DNA of 64,000 bases from Gammaproteobacteria bacterium (GTDB taxonomy: Bacteria; Pseudomonadota; Gammaproteobacteria; Steroidobacterales; GCA-2729495). Of this stretch, positions 59,948 to 64,000 are shown piece by piece. Location: assembly GCA_030426355.1 (NCBI GenBank), contig JAUHYQ010000006.1, positions 1 through 64,000 of the forward strand, written 5' to 3'. The notes under the pieces are model-generated. The model was not told where the DNA came from and ran no database searches. It was given only the letters and a program-made list of their open reading frames with translations. Numbering within the stretch: position 1 is the first letter of the stretch; each line of letters begins with the position of its first letter. The position numbers and the translations under genes are program-made.

Positions 59948-62835
59948 CACTCAGGTCTATCCGTTTTACGGGAGCGGGATTGTAGCAGGATAAAGCGATC
60001 CCATTGCCTCTGAACCAAATCGCGCTGCGCCAGAAACTCGTCAATCTGCACCAACCGGGTCTCGCCAGCGAGGGACAACAAATGCACCCGGGTGCGGTAG
60101 GCACGATAAATCTCCGCCAGCTCGGCCGCTTCGGCTTCGTCGAGTATTCTGGCCGCCCCCAGAGCCTCAAGCTGCCGGATATTATCGGACCAGATCAACA
60201 ATGCTTCATGCTCTGGTGCGTGCAATAAAACGAGGTATTGCACCAGAAATTCGATATCAATCATGCCGCCCTCGCCCTGTTTGATATCAAAATGCTCGCT
60301 GGTGCTCTTGCAAAGTTCCTTGCGCATGCGGGCGCGCATGGTGATCACGTCTTCGCGCAGGGTTTCACGATGCACATACTGGAGCAGCGTCTTTTTCCGC
60401 AATGCCCGAAACGCATCCCGGACTGACTCCTTGCCCGCAACCGCGCGGGCCCGCAACAAGGCCTGATGCTCCCACGTCCATGCATCTTTACGCTGATACG
60501 AATCCAACGACTGCAGGCTGGTCACAAGCAGGCCTGAGTTGCCGCTGGGACGCAATCGGGTATCGACTTCATACAGCGGTCCCGTGGGGGTGTGCATAGT
60601 AAGGATGGCCGTGATGCGTCTGGCTACCCGGGCAAAAAACACAGTGTTGTCGAGCGGTTTCTCGCCGTCGGTTTCCTGCTGTTCACCTTCGGAATCATGC
60701 AGAAAAACGATGTCCAAGTCTGACCCGTAACCGAGCTCCCAACCGCCTAACTTTCCGTAACCGACAATCGCGAAGCCAGCCGGACGCGACTTGCCAGCGA
60801 CAATGCAGCGCGGCTGGCCGTGGCGTGCGCCCAATTCGGCAAGGGCCAGATCGAGCGCCTCCTGCAGCACAATCTCGGCAACATTGGTCAACCGGTCGCT
60901 GACCCGCATGAGCGGCAGGATGCCACTCAAATCGGCAACCGCAATTCGGAAGACCGCCGCCTGTTGAAAGTTCCGCAGTGCCTCAAAACGTTGCTCGGCT
61001 TCCTGCGGATCAATGCCATTCAGTCGCTGTCGCGCCTCTTGCTCCAGATCCTGACGTGTCGGCGCTGCACTAAAAACTCGCGGATCCAGCAATTCATCAA
61101 GCAACAGCGGGTGCGCAATGATCTGCCGCGCCAGAAAATCGCTGTTGGCACACAATTGCACCAAGCGCTCCAGGGCCGCCTGATTTTCATTGAGCAAGGC
61201 GATGTATGCGGAACGCCGCCCGATCGCTTCGACAATACGCAACATGCGGTCGAGCGCATTATCACCTCTGCTGCCAAGCTGGCCGCATGCCTGCAACATA
61301 GCCGGCAGCAAGCGGTTCAGTCGCTGACGAGCGATCTCGTCCATCCGCTTATACACGCCGCTTGTGAGCAGCGCCTCGACCCGCTCCATAGCGACAGCCG
61401 GATCTTCGAAGTATTGCCCGGCCAACACGCGCAAAGCAGCGGCGTCGGACATGCTCTCAGGCTCGGGTTCGCTGCCGCCGCGGTCATGCCGCAAAATTTG
61501 CTCAAAGTCGGCTTTGACTATGTTGCGATGACGATTCAGCTCACGGTAAAGCTCGTCCCAGTCAGCCGCGTTCATCGCAAGGCACAGTCGCGCGCGATTA
61601 ATATCGTCGGCAGGCAGCTGATGAGTCTGCCGGTCGGCAATGGCCTGAATACGATTCTCCACATCGCGCAGATAACAGTACGCGGTCTCCAGTTCGACCG
61701 CGGTCGCGCTTTCCATCAGTCCCTCGACCGCGAGCTCGCGTAGCGCGGTAATCAGGCGCCGTTCCCGCAACGAACGCAGCATGCCGCCGCGCACGAGCTG
61801 CAAGGTCTGCACTATAAATTCGATCTCGCGTATACCGCCGGGGCCGAGCTTGATGTTTTCGCGGTTTTCCGCCGCCCGGCCCTCGCGCTCAATCATCGAC
61901 TTCATTTCGCGCAACGAATCAAAAACCCCGAAGTCGAGGTAGCGACGGTAGACAAAAGGCCGCAGGACCGACGTATAAAACTCCCGGGTGCCTTCCCAAC
62001 CATTAATCGCGCGCGCTTTCACCCACGCGTAGCGTTCCCAGTCGCGACCGTGCTGCACCAGGTAGTCTTCGAAGGCACCGACGCTGCAAGCCAGCGGACC
62101 GCTGTCGCCAAATGGCCTGAGCCGCGCATCAACCCGGTACACAAAACCGTCGGCGGTTTTCTTGCTGAGCAGATTGATCAGACTCTGCGCCAGCCGCCGG
62201 AAATACTCTTCGTTGGTCAGCGCGCGATCTCCGTCGGTCTCACCCGACGATGAGTAGATAAAAACCACATCCACATCGGACGAAAAATTGAGCTCGCCGC
62301 CGCCGAGCTTGCCCATCGCCACGATAACCAGGGTGGACTCCTCACCGTCCGATCCGCGCGGCACGCCATGACGCTGCTGCAATTGGCTGCTGGCGTACAA
62401 ATAGACAGCGCGGACACACGTATCGGCGAGCGCTGACAATTCAGCAAGCATTTCCTGCGTATCGGACCATCCCGCAAGATCCCGAAACAGAATGCGCATT
62501 AACTCGCGGTGGCGAAAAATTCTGAGGCGGCGCATAAACGGCGCTTCGCTTTCCGCATCGGGGGCGCCGGATAAAAACAGGGGCTCCAGTTCGCCGGCAT
62601 CCAACGGCCTGTGAATGCGGCCAGACTCGATCAGCTCGGCGAAGACCTGCGGGTAACGGGCCAGCACATCGGCAAAGTACTCGCTGCAGACAAGAACACG
62701 ATCCAGCTGCGCTGTGACCTTAGCGTCGAGACCTGCGATGCGGGGCCAGTCATCATGCGCGGCCAGACGCTCCCGCGCCTTATTCAGGGCGGGCTGCAAC
62801 ACCTGCGGGATACTTTGGCTAACTGGCAACGACAT
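59947..62835 (-). CDS. glnE: Bifunctional glutamine synthetase adenylyltransferase/deadenylyltransferase
   Basis: A 962-residue enzyme that switches glutamine synthetase by adding or removing AMP. It has two nucleotidyltransferase halves. The N-terminal (deadenylylating) has GGGELNFSSDVDVVFIYSS, and the C-terminal (adenylylating) has GGWELGYGSDLDIVFLHDS, both with the active-site GS-x-D-x-D. A helical regulatory domain lies between. ATG 62835 matches the family start; the frame opens 11 codons earlier. Confidence 0.96.
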   Translation of the reverse strand: MSLPVSQSIPQVLQPALNKARERLAAHDDWPRIAGLDAKVTAQLDRVLVCSEYFADVLARYPQVFAELIESGRIHRPLDAGELEPLFLSGAPDAESEAPFMRRLRIFRHRELMRILFRDLAGWSDTQEMLAELSALADTCVRAVYLYASSQLQQRHGVPRGSDGEESTLVIVAMGKLGGGELNFSSDVDVVFIYSSSGETDGDRALTNEEYFRRLAQSLINLLSKKTADGFVYRVDARLRPFGDSGPLACSVGAFEDYLVQHGRDWERYAWVKARAINGWEGTREFYTSVLRPFVYRRYLDFGVFDSLREMKSMIEREGRAAENRENIKLGPGGIREIEFIVQTLQLVRGGMLRSLRERRLITALRELAVEGLMESATAVELETAYCYLRDVENRIQAIADRQTHQLPADDINRARLCLAMNAADWDELYRELNRHRNIVKADFEQILRHDRGGSEPEPESMSDAAALRVLAGQYFEDPAVAMERVEALLTSGVYKRMDEIARQRLNRLLPAMLQACGQLGSRGDNALDRMLRIVEAIGRRSAYIALLNENQAALERLVQLCANSDFLARQIIAHPLLLDELLDPRVFSAAPTRQDLEQEARQRLNGIDPQEAEQRFEALRNFQQAAVFRIAVADLSGILPLMRVSDRLTNVAEIVLQEALDLALAELGARHGQPRCIVAGKSRPAGFAIVGYGKLGGWELGYGSDLDIVFLHDSEGEQQETDGEKPLDNTVFFARVARRITAILTMHTPTGPLYEVDTRLRPSGNSGLLVTSLQSLDSYQRKDAWTWEHQALLRARAVAGKESVRDAFRALRKKTLLQYVHRETLREDVITMRARMRKELCKSTSEHFDIKQGEGGMIDIEFLVQYLVLLHAPEHEALLIWSDNIRQLEALGAARILDEAEAAELAEIYRAYRTRVHLLSLAGETRLVQIDEFLAQRDLVQRQWDRFILLQSRSRKTDRPE

Positions 62836-62902
62836 AGCTGTTAAAGGTGCACGAGTGCGAACCACCATGCAACGTCACTTTTACAATCACTTTCACTTAC
62901 AC

Positions 62903-62935
62903 AAAAAACCCCGCGCCGGTATTCCGGGCGGGGTT
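62903..62935 (-). terminator. Terminator of groEL
   Basis: AACCCCGC (62907-62914) pairs with GCGGGGTT (62928-62935), extended by CCGG/CCGG inside. On the minus strand it is followed by six T (62908-62903). It lies 27 bases after the groEL stop and before glnE on the same strand, so the two are separate transcripts. Confidence 0.9.
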
Positions 62936-62961
62936 CTTGTGTTTCGCGATGACGAAGCGGC

Positions 62962-64000
62962 TTACATCATACCGCCCATACCGCCCATGTCAGGCATCGG
63001 CGCAGATTGTGAATCCTGCGGAAGTTCCGTCACCATGGCTTCGGTGGTCAGCAACAGGCCGGCAACCGATGCTGCATTTTGCAGAGCCGAGCGGGTCACC
63101 TTGGTCGGATCGATAACGCCGAACGCGACCATGTCGCCGTACTCGCCGGTTGCAGCGTTGTACCCGAAGTCACCCTTGCCCTCGGCAACCTTATTAAGGA
63201 TCACCGAGCTGTCTTCGCCCGCATTGGCAACGATCTGCCGCAGTGGTTCTTCCAGTGCGCGGCGCAGAATAACGATGCCAACGTCCTGCTCGTCGTTTGC
63301 ACCCTTAAGACTGCCGATCTGCGCATTGGCTCGGATCAGCGCCACGCCACCGCCGGCAACCACGCCTTCTTCAACCGCAGCACGGGTTGCGTGCAGAGCG
63401 TCTTCAACGCGTGCCTTCTTCTCTTTCATCTCGATCTCGGTAGCAGCGCCAACCTTAATCACGGCAACACCGCCCGCCAGCTTGGCAACGCGTTCCTGCA
63501 GTTTCTCGCGATCGTAGTCGGAAGTTGACTCAGCAATCTCTGCGTTAATCTGCTCAACGCGAGCCTGAATCTCCTTGGCTTGGCCGGCACCGTCGATAAC
63601 CGTGGTGGTCTCCTTGCTGACCTGAATCTTCTTGGCCTCACCCAAATCTTCCAGTGTGGCTTTTTCCAGACTCAGACCCACTTCTTCGGAAATCACCTGG
63701 CCGCCGGTCAGAATCGCAATGTCTTGCAGCATGGCTTTACGGCGATCACCAAAGCCCGGCGCTTTAACGGCGCAGACTTTTACAATACCGCGGATGGTGT
63801 TCACCACCAGCGTAGCCAGAGCCTCACCTTCCACGTCTTCAGCAACAATCAGCAGCGGACGGCTGGATTTGGCAACCGACTCAAGCAGCGGCAGCAGATC
63901 GCGGATATTGGAGATCTTCTTGTCAAACAGCAGCACGTAGGGATTGTCGAGTTGCGCACTCTGGCTGGCGGCATCGGAGATGAAGTAAGGCGACAGGTAG
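62962..64000 (-). CDS. groL: Chaperonin GroEL, 5' end outside the window
   Basis: About 346 C-terminal residues. The frame is open to the window edge (YLSPYF just inside). It includes [34 protein letters not shown] (in part [14 protein letters not shown]), the apical and intermediate domains and ATP-site segments [11 protein letters not shown] and [10 protein letters not shown]. The end is the flexible Gly-Met tail [11 protein letters not shown]. The start, promoter and groES lie beyond 64000. Confidence 0.98.
   Translation of the reverse strand, partial: YLSPYFISDAASQSAQLDNPYVLLFDKKISNIRDLLPLLESVAKSSRPLLIVAEDVEGEALATLVVNTIRGIVKVCAVKAPGFGDRRKAMLQDIAILTGGQVISEEVGLSLEKATLEDLGEAKKIQVSKETTTVIDGAGQAKEIQARVEQINAEIAESTSDYDREKLQERVAKLAGGVAVIKVGAATEIEMKEKKARVEDALHATRAAVEEGVVAGGGVALIRANAQIGSLKGANDEQDVGIVILRRALEEPLRQIVANAGEDSSVILNKVAEGKGDFGYNAATGEYGDMVAFGVIDPTKVTRSALQNAASVAGLLLTTEAMVTELPQDSQSAPMPDMGGMGGMM

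Overview
The window looks like the chromosome of a free-living, aerobic, Gram-negative gammaproteobacterium. The support is a TonB-dependent receptor, lipid A and Kdo genes (LpxL-type acyltransferase, KdkA, heptosyltransferase, KdoO), lipoyl synthase, GlnE, HtpG, GroEL, NhaA and many lipobox proteins. The mixture resembles marine Woeseiales/Chromatiales-type genomes, but that placement is inference. I see no tRNA, rRNA, CRISPR array, insertion sequence, integrase or attachment site. Genes are tightly packed, often with 1-14 bp overlaps.

Layout. 1-2.3 kb: 3' part of a TonB-dependent receptor. 2.3-7.6 kb (minus): an operon for a 2-oxoacid:ferredoxin oxidoreductase (korAB) preceded by a GltD-like FAD/NADPH protein with two extra [4Fe-4S] clusters. 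7.6-9 kb: dihydroorotase. 9-13.3 kb (plus): M16 peptidase, MFS transporter and a 46-residue membrane peptide. 13.3-19.8 kb (minus): lipoprotein methyltransferase-like protein, a lone contractile-tail-sheath protein, an L,D-transpeptidase, an M48 lipoprotein, SohB and LipA. 20-28.3 kb: OmpA-family protein, hydrolases, glyoxalase I, diguanylate cyclase, Ogt, DUF192 protein and NhaA. 28.2-35.5 kb (minus): RND pump, its adaptor, three accessory proteins and a dihaem cytochrome c.

35.5-42.7 kb is the most coherent unit. A MerR regulator sits between a divergent CydDC-like ABC exporter and a downstream Zn/Cd/Pb-type P-type ATPase. Both targets carry a MerR-style promoter with a 20-bp spacer and the shared string TTGACCTTAAA. 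I read this as one regulon coupling metal efflux to export of a probable thiol compound. 44-49.4 kb (minus) is a TetR-controlled MacAB-like efflux operon with two matching palindromes at the tetR start. Upstream lies htpG with a near-consensus sigma-32 promoter, then a small ORF with a class II CRP-type promoter.

52-56 kb (minus): PpnN, a second L,D-transpeptidase and an MltD-type transglycosylase. 56-59.7 kb: LPS inner-core genes, with kdkA and the heptosyltransferase sharing the bases of their divergent start codons. 59.7-64 kb (minus): a zinc-finger protein, GlnE and the 3' two-thirds of groEL. Functions are assigned from motifs and family knowledge; no search was run.
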